In this document: piece by piece, positions 24,614 through 32,557 of the stretch | How the letters are laid out: every line of letters starts with the position of its first letter | Numbering within the stretch: position 1 is the first letter of the stretch | Notes under the pieces: model-generated | The model's database searches: none | What the model was told of the DNA's origin: nothing | What the model saw: only the letters and a program-made list of their open reading frames with translations | NCBI GenBank assembly: GCA_905235325.1 | Contig: CAJOLE010000034.1 | Coordinates: forward strand, 1-35,825 | DNA: 35,825 nucleotides | Origin: an uncultured Prevotella sp. | GTDB lineage: Bacteria > Bacteroidota > Bacteroidia > Bacteroidales > Bacteroidaceae | Direction of reading: 5' to 3' | Program-made: the position numbers and the translations under genes

Positions 24614-26113
24614 ATGGATATGAAAAAAGTAATCAACATCGCAGTCCCGACATCAGCCATCGTTGCTGTCGTCTTCTCAGTCGTAGCATTCAGCAAGACC
24701 AATGCTGCCACATCGCCCGAACAAACACCCGCGCCCACAGTGACAGCTCTGCCAGCCGGGCAGCCTGTCGACCTGACTTACGCAGCCGAGAAGTCGCTGC
24801 CGTCGGTGGTCTACATCGTGAACAAGATCAACTCCAAGACGCAGACGGTAGAGTATTCCGACCCCTTCGAGGACTTCTTCAGCGACCCCTTCGGCGGTTT
24901 CTTCGGCCGCGGCCAAGGCAACGGCGGCTCCCGCCGGCGCCAGATACAGACACAGCCGCGCAAGGCGGCCGGCTCGGGCGTCATCATTTCGGAGGACGGT
25001 TACATCGTGACCAACAACCACGTCGTCGACGGTGCCGACGAGCTCACCGTGACGCTCAATGACAACAAGGAGTATTCGGCACGCATCATCGGTGCCGACG
25101 CCACCACCGACCTGGCCCTCATCAAGATTGACGGCAAGCAGCTTCCCGCCATCCAGATAGCCAACTCAGACAACGTGAAGGTGGGCGAATGGGTGCTGGC
25201 CGTGGGCAACCCCATGGGACTTAACAACACCGTCACGGCGGGCATCGTCTCGGCCAAAGCCCGCTCCATGAACACCGGCGGCGTGACGTCGATGATTCAG
25301 ACCGACGCTGCCATCAACTCCGGCAACTCCGGCGGCGCGCTCGTCAACACGCGCGGCGAGCTCATCGGCATCAACGCCATGATCTATTCGCAGACAGGCA
25401 CCAACATTGGCTACGGTTTCGCCATACCTACCACTATTATGAATAAGGTGGTAGCCGACATCAAGCAGTACGGCCACGTGCAGCGCGCCATGATCGGCAT
25501 CAAGGGCAGCGACGTCAACGTCTACGTAGACAACGAGAAGGAGAAGGGCAACACGGTCGACCTGGGCACGATGGAGGGCATCTACGTGGCCGAGGTGGTT
25601 GAGGACGGTGCTGCCGCCGAGGCCGGCCTGCAGAAGGGCGACGTCATCACCCACATCGACGGCCAGAAGATCAAGTCGTTCGGCGAGCTGCAGAACGTCA
25701 TCGCCCAGAAGCGCCCCGGCGACAAGATTACCATCAGCTACCTGCGCGACAAGAAGAAGAAGGAGATGACGCTGACTCTGAAGAACGAGCAGGGCAACAC
25801 CAAGGTGGTGAAGAATGCCGACATCGACGTGCTCGGCGGCCAGTTCCGCGCTCTCAGCAACCAGCAGAAAGAGCAGCTGAACGTCAGCTACGGCCTTGAA
25901 GTGCTGAAGGTCAACGGCGGCAAGCTGAAGGAGGCCGGCGTGCCTAAGGGCTTCATCATCCAGCGTATCAACGACAAGAGCGTGAAGTCGATCGAGGACC
26001 TGCAGGACATCGTGAAGGAAGCCTCAACATCGAAGGAGCCCGTGCTCTACATACAGGGCATCTACCCCACAGGCAAGAAAGGCTACTTTGCCGTACCGCT
26101 CCAGAACGACTGA
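24614..26113 (+). CDS. degP: HtrA/DegP-family periplasmic serine protease
   Basis: The 499-residue Do-family protease has an N-terminal signal segment (hydrophobic about 7-26), a trypsin-like domain with catalytic His136 (TNNHVVDG), Asp166 (DATTDLAL) and Ser239 ([11 protein letters not shown]), and two PDZ domains (about 290-385 and 405-495). An insert rich in Phe, Asp, Gly and Arg (about 82-112) is the LA-loop-like region before the protease core. It degrades or refolds damaged envelope proteins. ATG 24614 is used; ATG 24620 is equally plausible. The gene stands alone, bounded by its own promoter and the terminator at 26130-26165. Confidence 0.95.
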   Translation: MDMKKVINIAVPTSAIVAVVFSVVAFSKTNAATSPEQTPAPTVTALPAGQPVDLTYAAEKSLPSVVYIVNKINSKTQTVEYSDPFEDFFSDPFGGFFGRGQGNGGSRRRQIQTQPRKAAGSGVIISEDGYIVTNNHVVDGADELTVTLNDNKEYSARIIGADATTDLALIKIDGKQLPAIQIANSDNVKVGEWVLAVGNPMGLNNTVTAGIVSAKARSMNTGGVTSMIQTDAAINSGNSGGALVNTRGELIGINAMIYSQTGTNIGYGFAIPTTIMNKVVADIKQYGHVQRAMIGIKGSDVNVYVDNEKEKGNTVDLGTMEGIYVAEVVEDGAAAEAGLQKGDVITHIDGQKIKSFGELQNVIAQKRPGDKITISYLRDKKKKEMTLTLKNEQGNTKVVKNADIDVLGGQFRALSNQQKEQLNVSYGLEVLKVNGGKLKEAGVPKGFIIQRINDKSVKSIEDLQDIVKEASTSKEPVLYIQGIYPTGKKGYFAVPLQND

Positions 26114-26129
26114 CAGCCTTAAACATAAT

Positions 26130-26165
26130 GAAAAAGGTGGAAAAGACAACTTTTTCACCTTTTTC
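26130..26165 (+). terminator. Intrinsic terminator after the HtrA gene
   Basis: GAAAAAGGTG (26130-26139) pairs with CACCTTTTTC (26156-26165), extended inward by four A-T pairs, with a short loop. The 3' arm ends in a T-rich tract. Confidence 0.75.
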
Positions 26166-26189
26166 TTTGGCGTTTTCATTTTTTTACCG

Positions 26190-26197
26190 TACCTTTG
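26190..26197 (+). promoter_or_regulatory. -33/-7 promoter (TTTG ... TACCTTTG) for rpoD
   Basis: TACCTTTG is preceded by TTTG at 26166-26169 with a 20-base gap, an exact match to the TTTG-N19-21-TAnnTTTG pattern. The rpoD ATG is 26 bases downstream. Confidence 0.8.
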
Positions 26198-26223
26198 CCC
26201 GACGGCATCAAAATCGACTACCA

Positions 26224-27087
26224 ATGAGACAACTGAAAATCACGAAATCCATCACTAATCGGGAGAGCGAATCTCTCGAGAAATACTTACAGGAGATCGG
26301 CAAAGAAGAAATGATCTCCGTTGAGGAAGAGGTGGAACTGGCGCAGCGCATACGCAAGGGCGACCGTAAAGCCCTTGAGCGGCTGACACGCGCCAACCTT
26401 CGCTTTGTCGTCTCGGTAGCCAAGCAGTACCAGAACCAAGGTCTGTCGCTCCCCGACCTCATCAACGAGGGCAACCTCGGGCTCATCAAGGCCGCCGAGA
26501 AGTTCGACGAGACGCGCGGCTTCAAGTTCATCTCGTATGCCGTATGGTGGATACGCCAGTCCATACTCCAGGCCATTGCCGAGCAGAGCCGTATCGTCCG
26601 ACTGCCGCTCAACCAGGTTGGGTCGGTGAACAAGATCAACCGTATGCTGAGCAAGTTTGAGCAGGAGAACGAGCGCCGCCCGTCGGTTGAGGAAATCTCC
26701 AAGGAGGTAAACCTGCCCGAGGAGAAAGTCGACGAGGCCATGAGTGCCAATACGCGCCACGTCTCGGTTGACGCTCCCTTCACCGACGGCGACGAAGGTT
26801 CGCTGCTCGACATATTAGTGAACGAATCGTCGCCGATGGCTGACCGACAGCTCGTTATAGAGTCGCTGCAAGCCGAGATCAAGCAAGCCCTGCGCATACT
26901 CAACGAGCGTGAGCGCAACGTGATCGAAGCCTTCTTCGGCATCAACGGCCCCGAGCTGACCCTTGAGGAGATAGGCGAGAAATACGGACTGACCCGCGAG
27001 CGAGTACGCCAGATCAAGGAGAAGGCCATCCGCCGGCTGCGCGAGGGAACCAAGAACAAGATGCTAAAGGCATATTTAGGACAATGA
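26224..27087 (+). CDS. rpoD: Primary RNA polymerase sigma factor (Bacteroidetes sigma-ABfs type)
   Basis: The 287-residue protein has sigma regions 1.2 to 4.2 and no region 1.1, as expected for the Bacteroidetes housekeeping sigma factor. [11 protein letters not shown] marks region 1.2, [17 protein letters not shown] (98-114) covers 2.3-2.4, and [23 protein letters not shown] sequence near the end is the region 4.2 helix-turn-helix. It recognises the TTTG/TAnnTTTG promoters seen throughout this window. The frame opens at 26128, but the promoter at 26190-26197 puts the start at ATG 26224. Its TGA overlaps the next ATG by 4 bases. Confidence 0.96.
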   Translation: MRQLKITKSITNRESESLEKYLQEIGKEEMISVEEEVELAQRIRKGDRKALERLTRANLRFVVSVAKQYQNQGLSLPDLINEGNLGLIKAAEKFDETRGFKFISYAVWWIRQSILQAIAEQSRIVRLPLNQVGSVNKINRMLSKFEQENERRPSVEEISKEVNLPEEKVDEAMSANTRHVSVDAPFTDGDEGSLLDILVNESSPMADRQLVIESLQAEIKQALRILNERERNVIEAFFGINGPELTLEEIGEKYGLTRERVRQIKEKAIRRLREGTKNKMLKAYLGQ

Positions 27088-27572
27088 AACTACGACGATA
27101 CATCACCATCGCTGCCGTCATTCTGGCAGCAATCATTCCAACCGCCTCACAGGCAAAAGGCAATGCCCCGCAGAGAGTCTATATGTTCGGCTTTGCCGCT
27201 TCGTTCAACGACACAATCGTACACTTCACCAACATTCAGGCTGTTGACAGCGCATGGATCGACGGCAAGACCAAATTCCTGACGGGCCGCCACCTGTACT
27301 CGACCATGCTGCGCGACTACCTGGACAAGCAGCAACAGCCATATCGCACCAGCGTGGTGTTCTACGACAAGAGTCTGAAGAAGCTGCAGAAGAAGTACAT
27401 CAAGATGAAGAAACTCTACTTGGGTACGGGTAAGAAGATGAAGAACCGTAACAACGTGAAGGACATCGTGGAGAGCGACTTCAAGTTTACTGCCATCAAA
27501 TTCAATCCGTCAACCGAGGAAGAGGAGGCGCAAAAGACATTTAAAAAGAAAAAGAAGAAAAGTGGAAAGTAA
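27084..27572 (+). CDS. Exported small Lys-rich protein of unknown function
   Basis: The 162-residue product has a clear signal peptide (RRY, then hydrophobic 6-20, with a probable cut after ASQA at about 24). The mature part has a hydrophobic [12 protein letters not shown] strand, a helical middle and a very basic C-terminal half ([13 protein letters not shown], then a terminal [10 protein letters not shown]). No domain is recognised. The ATG overlaps the rpoD stop (ATGA) and the last 11 bases overlap the GTG of the HPr-kinase-like gene, so translation may run on from rpoD. It could simply be a conserved periplasmic protein, or a substrate of the downstream cassette. Confidence 0.75.
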   Translation: MKLRRYITIAAVILAAIIPTASQAKGNAPQRVYMFGFAASFNDTIVHFTNIQAVDSAWIDGKTKFLTGRHLYSTMLRDYLDKQQQPYRTSVVFYDKSLKKLQKKYIKMKKLYLGTGKKMKNRNNVKDIVESDFKFTAIKFNPSTEEEEAQKTFKKKKKKSGK

Positions 27573-28452
27573 CACCTTCAAGATTGCCGACTTCAACATC
27601 AGGATATCGTTCGAGCAGTCAGAGAAGAACGGCATGTGGCTGCTACCATCGTTCAGCAACTTCGCTACAGACGAACAGGCTGACGACTACTTCTTTACAC
27701 TCACCGTCGACGACACGCTGCGCCCTTCGAAAGACCGGAAGCTCGTCAGGAACTTCGACACCGGCAACGGCGACACGCTGGTCTACCAGCTCCCCGACGG
27801 CGGCTACCAGTACATTATCCGCGACATCCGCAACCGCGACTGCTGCCTGCTCATCACCAACGAGCACTTCACCGAATGCCGCTGCGCGCTGAACGGCGAC
27901 TGGACCATGCGCTCCTTCGGACTGAACGACGCCCTGATGCTCATCTTCGCCTTCGCCGGGAGCTTCCGGCAGACGATGCTCATCCACGCCTCATGCGTCG
28001 TTTACGACGGCAAAGGCTATCCCTTTACCGCACAGAGCGGCACGGGGAAGAGCACTCACACATCGCTCTGGCTGAAACACATCGAGGGAGCCGAACTGCT
28101 GAACGACGACAACCCCATCATCCGTATCCTCGACGACGGGCTGCCCTACATCTACGGCTCACCCTGGAGCGGCAAGACACCCTGCTACCGCAACCGGCGT
28201 GCACGCCTGGGAGCCGTCACCCGCATCGACCGCGCCCCACAGAACAGTATCGAGCAGCTCAAGCCCATCCAGGCCTTCGCCTCGCTGCTGCCCTCCTGCT
28301 CGTCGATGAAGTGGGATCCCGCCATCTACCGCAACCTCTGCGACGCCGTCACCCGAGTGGTCGAGACCACGCCCGTCTGCACCCTCCACTGCCTGCCCGA
28401 CGAAGAGGCCGCCCGACTCAGCTGCGCCACCCTGACAAGAGAGAGAAGATGA
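27562..28452 (+). CDS. HPr-kinase-like P-loop protein
   Basis: The 296-residue protein has an N-terminal beta-rich region (1-135) and a kinase-like C-terminal half. IHASCVVYDGKGYPFTAQSG followed by TGKST (Walker A, about 157-165) resembles HPr kinase/phosphorylase, where IHG..V...G.G.L..G.SG.GKS leads into the P-loop. LLNDDNP (179-185) and GSPWSGKTPCYRN (199-211) follow, as in PEP-carboxykinase-like folds. Relatives phosphorylate Ser residues, in HPr or in some lasso peptides; the target here is unknown. GTG 27562 is chosen because the conserved N-terminal strands precede the first internal ATG (Met25). It overlaps both neighbours. Confidence 0.75.
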   Translation: MESNTFKIADFNIRISFEQSEKNGMWLLPSFSNFATDEQADDYFFTLTVDDTLRPSKDRKLVRNFDTGNGDTLVYQLPDGGYQYIIRDIRNRDCCLLITNEHFTECRCALNGDWTMRSFGLNDALMLIFAFAGSFRQTMLIHASCVVYDGKGYPFTAQSGTGKSTHTSLWLKHIEGAELLNDDNPIIRILDDGLPYIYGSPWSGKTPCYRNRRARLGAVTRIDRAPQNSIEQLKPIQAFASLLPSCSSMKWDPAIYRNLCDAVTRVVETTPVCTLHCLPDEEAARLSCATLTRERR

Positions 28453-28943
28453 AGAACGACATCAAGACCGTACAGATGGCCAACGCCGTGCTGCTGCCCG
28501 AGATCGTCAGACTGCTCGAGGAAGGGCACACCGTCACCCTGCCCCTGCGCGGCTACAGTATGCGCCCCTTCCTCGAGGACGGGCGCGACAAGGCCCTGCT
28601 GCGCAAGCCTGACAGCATCAGCGTCGGCGATGCCGTCCTGGCAGAAGTAGCACCCAAGCACTACGTGCTCCACCGCATCGTCAGCATCAAGGGCGACCAC
28701 GTCACCCTGCGTGGCGACGGCAATATCAACGTGGAGCGCTGCCGACTCAGCAACATCAAGGCCACCGCCGTCGGCTTCTACCGCAAAGGGCGCGAGCAGC
28801 TCGACAGCACCGACGGCCGCAAGTGGCGCATCTACTCCTGGGTGTGGACGCGCCTGCTGCCTATCCGCCCCTACCTGCTGTTCGCCATGCACCCCCACGT
28901 GCCCAACCGATTCAAGAAGAAACAAATACAAAGAAAAGAATAA
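28449..28943 (+). CDS. S24/S26-like peptidase (signal-peptidase fold)
   Basis: The 164-residue protein has RGYSMRPFLEDG with a probable nucleophile Ser37, then GDAVLAEV (60-67), VLHRIV with His75, and RGDGN (88-92). This arrangement matches S26 peptidases of the SipW/ER type, in which His replaces the usual general-base Lys. There is no N-terminal membrane anchor; a short hydrophobic stretch (LLPIRPYLLFAM) lies near the C-terminus. It overlaps the HPr-kinase-like gene by 4 bases and is one base ahead of the PqqD-like gene. A maturation role for a modified peptide is inferred from context. Confidence 0.8.
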   Translation: MKNDIKTVQMANAVLLPEIVRLLEEGHTVTLPLRGYSMRPFLEDGRDKALLRKPDSISVGDAVLAEVAPKHYVLHRIVSIKGDHVTLRGDGNINVERCRLSNIKATAVGFYRKGREQLDSTDGRKWRIYSWVWTRLLPIRPYLLFAMHPHVPNRFKKKQIQRKE

Positions 28944-28944
28944 C

Positions 28945-29217
28945 ATGAAGACAAAGAACGGATTCCACCTGCGCAACGTCTGCGGCGAACACGTCATCGT
29001 TGCAGAAGGCATCGAGAACATAGACTTCTCGAAAATCATCAGTATGAACGAGTCGGCTGCCTTCCTCTGGCAGAAAATCGACGGGGCAGACAGCTTCACT
29101 GCCGACGACCTGGCCAACTATCTCTGCGAAGAATATGAGGTTGATGCCGACAAGGCCAAGGCCGACTCTGAGGTGCTCGTCGGCCAATGGCTCGACGCCG
29201 GTATCATCGAAGCGTGA
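28945..29217 (+). CDS. PqqD-family (RRE-like) small protein
   Basis: The 90-residue protein fits the PqqD / RiPP-recognition-element fold: a beta-hairpin start (GFHLRNVCGEHVIVAEG), then NIDFSKIISMNESAAFLWQKI, where the LNxxAxxLW signature reads MNESAAFLWQKI, and a winged-helix end (ADDLANYLCEEY, then VLVGQWLDAGIIE). PqqD proteins bind leader peptides and hand them to modifying enzymes. ATG 28945 comes one base after the peptidase stop; an open frame to 28711 is in the wrong context. No radical SAM partner or precursor peptide is present nearby. Confidence 0.82.
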   Translation: MKTKNGFHLRNVCGEHVIVAEGIENIDFSKIISMNESAAFLWQKIDGADSFTADDLANYLCEEYEVDADKAKADSEVLVGQWLDAGIIEA

Positions 29218-29256
29218 ACCAAAGCCAGCCAAAACCCGCCGCCTTTTGCCCAAAAC

Positions 29257-29290
29257 CCGCCGCCTTTTATCCGAAAAGCGGCGGTTTTTT
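29257..29290 (+). terminator. Intrinsic terminator after the PqqD-like gene
   Basis: CCGCCGC-C-TTTT (29257-29268) pairs with AAAAGCGGCGG (29274-29284) with one bulged C and a 5-base loop, followed by six T (29285-29290). It lies about 40 bases after the PqqD-like stop and forms part of element copy B. Confidence 0.8.
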
Positions 29291-29439
29291 GTAAGAAAAT
29301 GACTGCCTGACAAATCCACCCTGCCCGCCCCCAAGGTGTAGGTTCAGGTGTAGGTTCCAAGGTCGAGACGAGCCGATTCTCACCTTTACCGGCCCACTTC
29401 CTTGCAGCCGCTCTTATATATGATTGCTATATGTACTTT

Positions 29440-29505
29440 TTATCCTACACTTCCTACACTTCCTACACCTGCTCAGGTGTAGGAAGTGTAGGAAGTGTAG
29501 GATAA
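29440..29505. repeat. Perfect 31-32-bp inverted repeat (copy B stem)
   Basis: 29440-29470 is the exact reverse complement of 29475-29505, and one further G-C pair leaves a 2-base loop. The arms carry the same CCTACACTT units as copy A. The stem is followed by the 3' end of the convergent Spy-like gene. Confidence 0.9.
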
Positions 29506-29551
29506 TTTCTATGATTCGCAACTATAGGCCGCCCGTATTCATGCCTGAGCG

Positions 29552-30037
29552 TCACTTCCCGTCGCTATTCTTATGCGGGTTCTGGTTCTGCTGGTTCCTG
29601 CCGCGAAGCATCTGGCGGTGGAAGCGGTCCTCGGCCTTGAGGACGTCGTAGAGCTTGGAGGCCGAGATGACACTGAGGAACTTGTTGTGGTAGGTCTGCT
29701 GGATGCGCTTGAGCTCGAGGTCGTACTCGTCGCGCTGGCGTATGCTCTTTTCGCAGCCTTTCTCGTCGGCCGGCTTTCCGAAGCCTAACTGCCGCTGCCG
29801 CTCGTAGATGGTGCGCTGCTTGGCCTGCATCTCCTTGTAGACGGGGAAGAACTTGGCTGCTTCCTGTGGCGTGAGACAGGCTTCTTTGGTGATGAATTGC
29901 TCAAGGTCAGCCTGGAACTTCTCGGGCGAGAATTTCTGCGGGTGCTGGCCCTTGCCCTGTGGGTGCTGGCCGAAGCCCTGCGCCGTGACGACGGTAGTCA
30001 GCAGGAGGGTGATAAGGATGGTAGTTAGTCGTTTCAT
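29552..30037 (-). CDS. Small periplasmic Spy/CpxP-like protein
   Basis: The 161-residue product has a signal peptide (MKRLTTILITLLLTTVVTAQ), then a Gly/His/Gln-rich stretch and a helical region with ITKEACLTPQEAAKFFPVYKEMQAKQR, similar to the LTxxQ/LTPxEA helices of Spy/CpxP-type chaperones and metal sensors. A second helical block (IRQRDEYDLELKRIQQTYHNKFLSVI) follows, and the C-terminus is Gln/Asn/Lys-rich. The family link is weak. It is the last gene of the L,D-transpeptidase/ECF sigma operon, 13 bases after its neighbour, which suits an envelope-stress or sensor role. Confidence 0.6.
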   Translation of the reverse strand: MKRLTTILITLLLTTVVTAQGFGQHPQGKGQHPQKFSPEKFQADLEQFITKEACLTPQEAAKFFPVYKEMQAKQRTIYERQRQLGFGKPADEKGCEKSIRQRDEYDLELKRIQQTYHNKFLSVISASKLYDVLKAEDRFHRQMLRGRNQQNQNPHKNSDGK

Positions 30038-30050
30038 TGCTTCGATTCAG

Positions 30051-30386
30051 TTAATACTCACTTGCCAGACATGCGTAGATGTCAAGATTATCGGCCATCA
30101 TGTAGTCGGCAACATCTTCAACATAGGTATCGGTCGTTGCGACTGCTGCCGGCACATCCTGGCCCGGATTATCGTTGACGAAATAGAGGGTGGCGGTGAA
30201 GATGGCTACAACCATGCAGGCGGCAGCATACATCCACGGCCTCATCCTGACCTGCAGGCCCCGCTTGGGCTCGGCGGGCAGTTTCTGCATCATTTCGGCA
30301 GCAAAGTTGTCGAAATATCCATCGGGCACGCGGAACGGATTCCTCTCGCCCATTCGGCTCTTGATATACAGTTCTTCGTTCTTCAT
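30051..30386 (-). CDS. Small single-span membrane protein, putative anti-sigma factor
   Basis: The 111-residue protein has a cytosolic N-terminal region (RMGERNPFRVPDGYFDNFAAEM, about 11-32), one membrane span (about 51-70) and an acidic extracytoplasmic tail. The NPFxVPxGYF start is a pattern seen in small membrane proteins encoded beside Bacteroidetes ECF sigma factors. It lies 30 bases after the sigma gene, which is why an anti-sigma role is proposed; no zinc-binding HxxxCxxC motif is present, so the mechanism would differ from ZAS proteins. Confidence 0.6.
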   Translation of the reverse strand: MKNEELYIKSRMGERNPFRVPDGYFDNFAAEMMQKLPAEPKRGLQVRMRPWMYAAACMVVAIFTATLYFVNDNPGQDVPAAVATTDTYVEDVADYMMADNLDIYACLASEY

Positions 30387-30416
30387 ACTTTTTTGACGCT
30401 CTTGACGTTAAAAGGT

Positions 30417-30962
30417 TTAATCGTGTGACTTAAAAAAATCAGATATTTTCTTGACGGCTATGTGGTAGGAGGCTTTGAGGGCTCCTTCGCTGGTGCCGAG
30501 CTGGCGGCTGATGTCGCTGTACTTCATGTCGTCGTAGTAGCGCAGCAGGAAGACGGTGCGCTGCACTTCGGGCAGCCGGGCAATGGCCTCCTGGAGCTGG
30601 GCCTCGGTCTCGTCGCCGTCGAAGTACTCGTCGGCCATGAGGGTGTTGGCCACGGTGAGTTCGTCGTCGTCAGTGCTCACGGTGACGATGTTCTTCTGGT
30701 GGCGCAGGAAGTCGAGGCTCTCGTTGATGGCTATGCGCGACAGCCATGTGAAGAGCTTGGAGTCGCCGTGGAACGAGCCGATGCCCTGCCATGCCTTGAT
30801 GAAGGCGTTCTGGAGCACGTCGTTGGCATCGTCGTGCGTCAGTACGAATCGGCGTATCTGCCAGTAGAGTTGCTCACTGTACTGGCGGACTACAGCCTCA
30901 AACGCGCGCCGCTGGGTCTTTGGGTTCGTAAGTTGTTCTATGAGCAGCTTGTCTTCTATCAT
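30417..30962 (-). CDS. ECF (RpoE-like) RNA polymerase sigma factor
   Basis: The 181-residue protein has sigma region 2 (about 25-90, with DANDVLQNAFIKAWQGIGSF and FTWLSRIAINESLDFLR) and region 4 (about 125-175, LPEVQRTVFLLRYYDDMKYSDISRQLGTSEGALKASYHIAVKKI). Regions 1 and 3 are absent, which makes it an extracytoplasmic-function sigma factor. The ATG overlaps the stop of the L,D-transpeptidase gene by 4 bases (ATGA), so it is translationally coupled to an envelope enzyme. The putative anti-sigma gene follows. Autoregulation is probable but no promoter was recognised in front of it. Confidence 0.9.
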   Translation of the reverse strand: MIEDKLLIEQLTNPKTQRRAFEAVVRQYSEQLYWQIRRFVLTHDDANDVLQNAFIKAWQGIGSFHGDSKLFTWLSRIAINESLDFLRHQKNIVTVSTDDDELTVANTLMADEYFDGDETEAQLQEAIARLPEVQRTVFLLRYYDDMKYSDISRQLGTSEGALKASYHIAVKKISDFFKSHD

Positions 30963-32557
30963 AGAATATATGGTCTTAGGGCATCGCCGATGGCTTTGTC
31001 GTATCCGTACACGTCGGGGTAGTACTTCAGCTGGCCGTCGGGAGTCTGGAAAATGGTGTAGTATGTAATAATAATAGGTACGCGCGGGTTGACATCGATG
31101 CGCCTGACGAGCGTCGGAGCCTTGGTGCCGCGCGGAAGCGAGTCGAGATAGGCGCGGCCCCGGTCGGTCTCAGGCTCAAGGCCCATTGAGAGGCGCAGCC
31201 TGTCGACGAGCCATTCGTCGGGCTCTTTCTCCATCATGAAGCGTGCCAGGTCGAAGGGTCGCTGCACGCGGACGCAGCCGTGGGAGACGCCGCGGTTGTC
31301 GCGCCCGAAGGCTCCCGGACTCGACGTGTCGTGGAGGAAGACCGAGAAGTTGTTGGCAAAGCGGAAGATGATGCGGCCGAGCGAGTTGCCTGCCCCACCC
31401 TGCTGGACGACGCGGTAGTTGCCGCTGTAGAGCGAGCCTGCCGACACCTGGCTCGCCGGGACGCGCGCGCCGGTCTTGCGGTTGACGATGTAGTAGCGCC
31501 GGCGCGCAAAGTAGCCCTCGTCGCCGCCATGCCGTGCCACGTCGGCGCGGATGATGCTCATGGGTATCGACCACTCGGGGTTGACCTCCATGTGGGTGAT
31601 GCGACTCGACAGCAGCGGCGTCTTGGTCCTCGTGGCTCCGCAGGCCACGCGCATGTCGATGACGGTGTCGGGGCTGGCGGCCCAGAGGTGGAAGGCGGGA
31701 ACGTTGACCACGACGTACTTCTCGTCGGCCTTGGGCTGCAGCTTGTTCTTCCAGCGACAGCGCTCCATGTTGATGAGTATGCGCCGCTTCTGCGAGTCGG
31801 TGGCGGCGGCCAGCTTCTCCTGCAGGCGTGAGTAGAAGTCGCCGTGCTTGGCCACCTGGCTCAAGTAGTCGTCGAGGCTGTCGGGTGTGGCCCGCTGCAG
31901 GGCTTGCTTCATATAGGCATCGTCAGGATGCTCCATGTCGACGTCGAACAGATGGCGGTAGGAGCGCACCCGGCCCGAAGTGTCGCGGTCCTGGGCTTCG
32001 AAGTGGTTCAGGACGTAGGCGGGGTTGACAAATCCGAACTGCTGGCCGGTGACGTAGCGGACGTAAGCCTTGGTGAGGTTGTATTCCAGCCGGGCCGCCA
32101 CGTGGTTGATGTCGTTCTTCTTGTCGAAGTCGAGCGTGCGCATTCGCTCCAGGTCGTCGGTTATCTGGCGGAGGCAGAAGACCTCGGAGTTGAAGCCCAT
32201 CTCGGGCAGCCGGGCCTGCAGTGTGCTGACTACCGAGGCAGCACGGCTGTCGACGCCCCGGGCGTCAACCCAGACGACGCTGCCTTTCTCGCGGTAGTAC
32301 TTCTTGATGCGGCTGGCCGCAAGGTTGCTGTCCCTGTCGGTACGTGAAAAATGCTCTAAATACTCTCTGACCAATTGAGAGTTTAGAGCATATCCATCTT
32401 CCTTCATGTCATTGAAGGATTCTAACGACAAATTCCGCCTCAGGGGGGCAACAGAGTCCTCGCAGGCAGTCAGGAGCAGAAGGGCGGCGAAGAGGAGGAA
32501 GTGAATCAGTGAACCTGAATCTTTCGTACCGTCTTGCCAACTTTCAGAATGTAGCAA
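30959..32557 (-). CDS. L,D-transpeptidase (YcbB-like) lipoprotein
   Basis: The 532-residue protein has a hydrophobic stretch ending in a lipobox LLTAC (Cys32), a helical scaffold domain (about 40-275), and a YkuD catalytic domain (about 280-455) with HDTSSPGAFG and the SHGCVRVQRP motif holding catalytic Cys428. These enzymes make 3-3 cross-links in peptidoglycan or attach proteins to it. The only in-frame ATG is at 32557, so the gene overlaps the upstream small gene by 52 bases, and the leader has an unusually long polar N-region. CTG near residue 17 is a possible alternative start. It is followed by the ECF sigma gene. Confidence 0.88.
   Translation of the reverse strand: MLHSESWQDGTKDSGSLIHFLLFAALLLLTACEDSVAPLRRNLSLESFNDMKEDGYALNSQLVREYLEHFSRTDRDSNLAASRIKKYYREKGSVVWVDARGVDSRAASVVSTLQARLPEMGFNSEVFCLRQITDDLERMRTLDFDKKNDINHVAARLEYNLTKAYVRYVTGQQFGFVNPAYVLNHFEAQDRDTSGRVRSYRHLFDVDMEHPDDAYMKQALQRATPDSLDDYLSQVAKHGDFYSRLQEKLAAATDSQKRRILINMERCRWKNKLQPKADEKYVVVNVPAFHLWAASPDTVIDMRVACGATRTKTPLLSSRITHMEVNPEWSIPMSIIRADVARHGGDEGYFARRRYYIVNRKTGARVPASQVSAGSLYSGNYRVVQQGGAGNSLGRIIFRFANNFSVFLHDTSSPGAFGRDNRGVSHGCVRVQRPFDLARFMMEKEPDEWLVDRLRLSMGLEPETDRGRAYLDSLPRGTKAPTLVRRIDVNPRVPIIITYYTIFQTPDGQLKYYPDVYGYDKAIGDALRPYIL

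Larger units (their letters stand above)
29226..29511. repeat. Composite intergenic repeat element, copy B
   Basis: This element occupies most of the 334-base gap between the convergent PqqD-like and Spy-like genes. It has two clean 21-22-bp units (29231-29251 and 29252-29273, AAAACCCGCCGCCTTTT core), a terminator-like hairpin, the GTGTAGG-rich direct repeat (29333-29356), an AT-rich TATATATG stretch, GTACTTTTTATCC, and a long inverted repeat (29440-29505). All modules match copy A in order and orientation. Confidence 0.85.
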
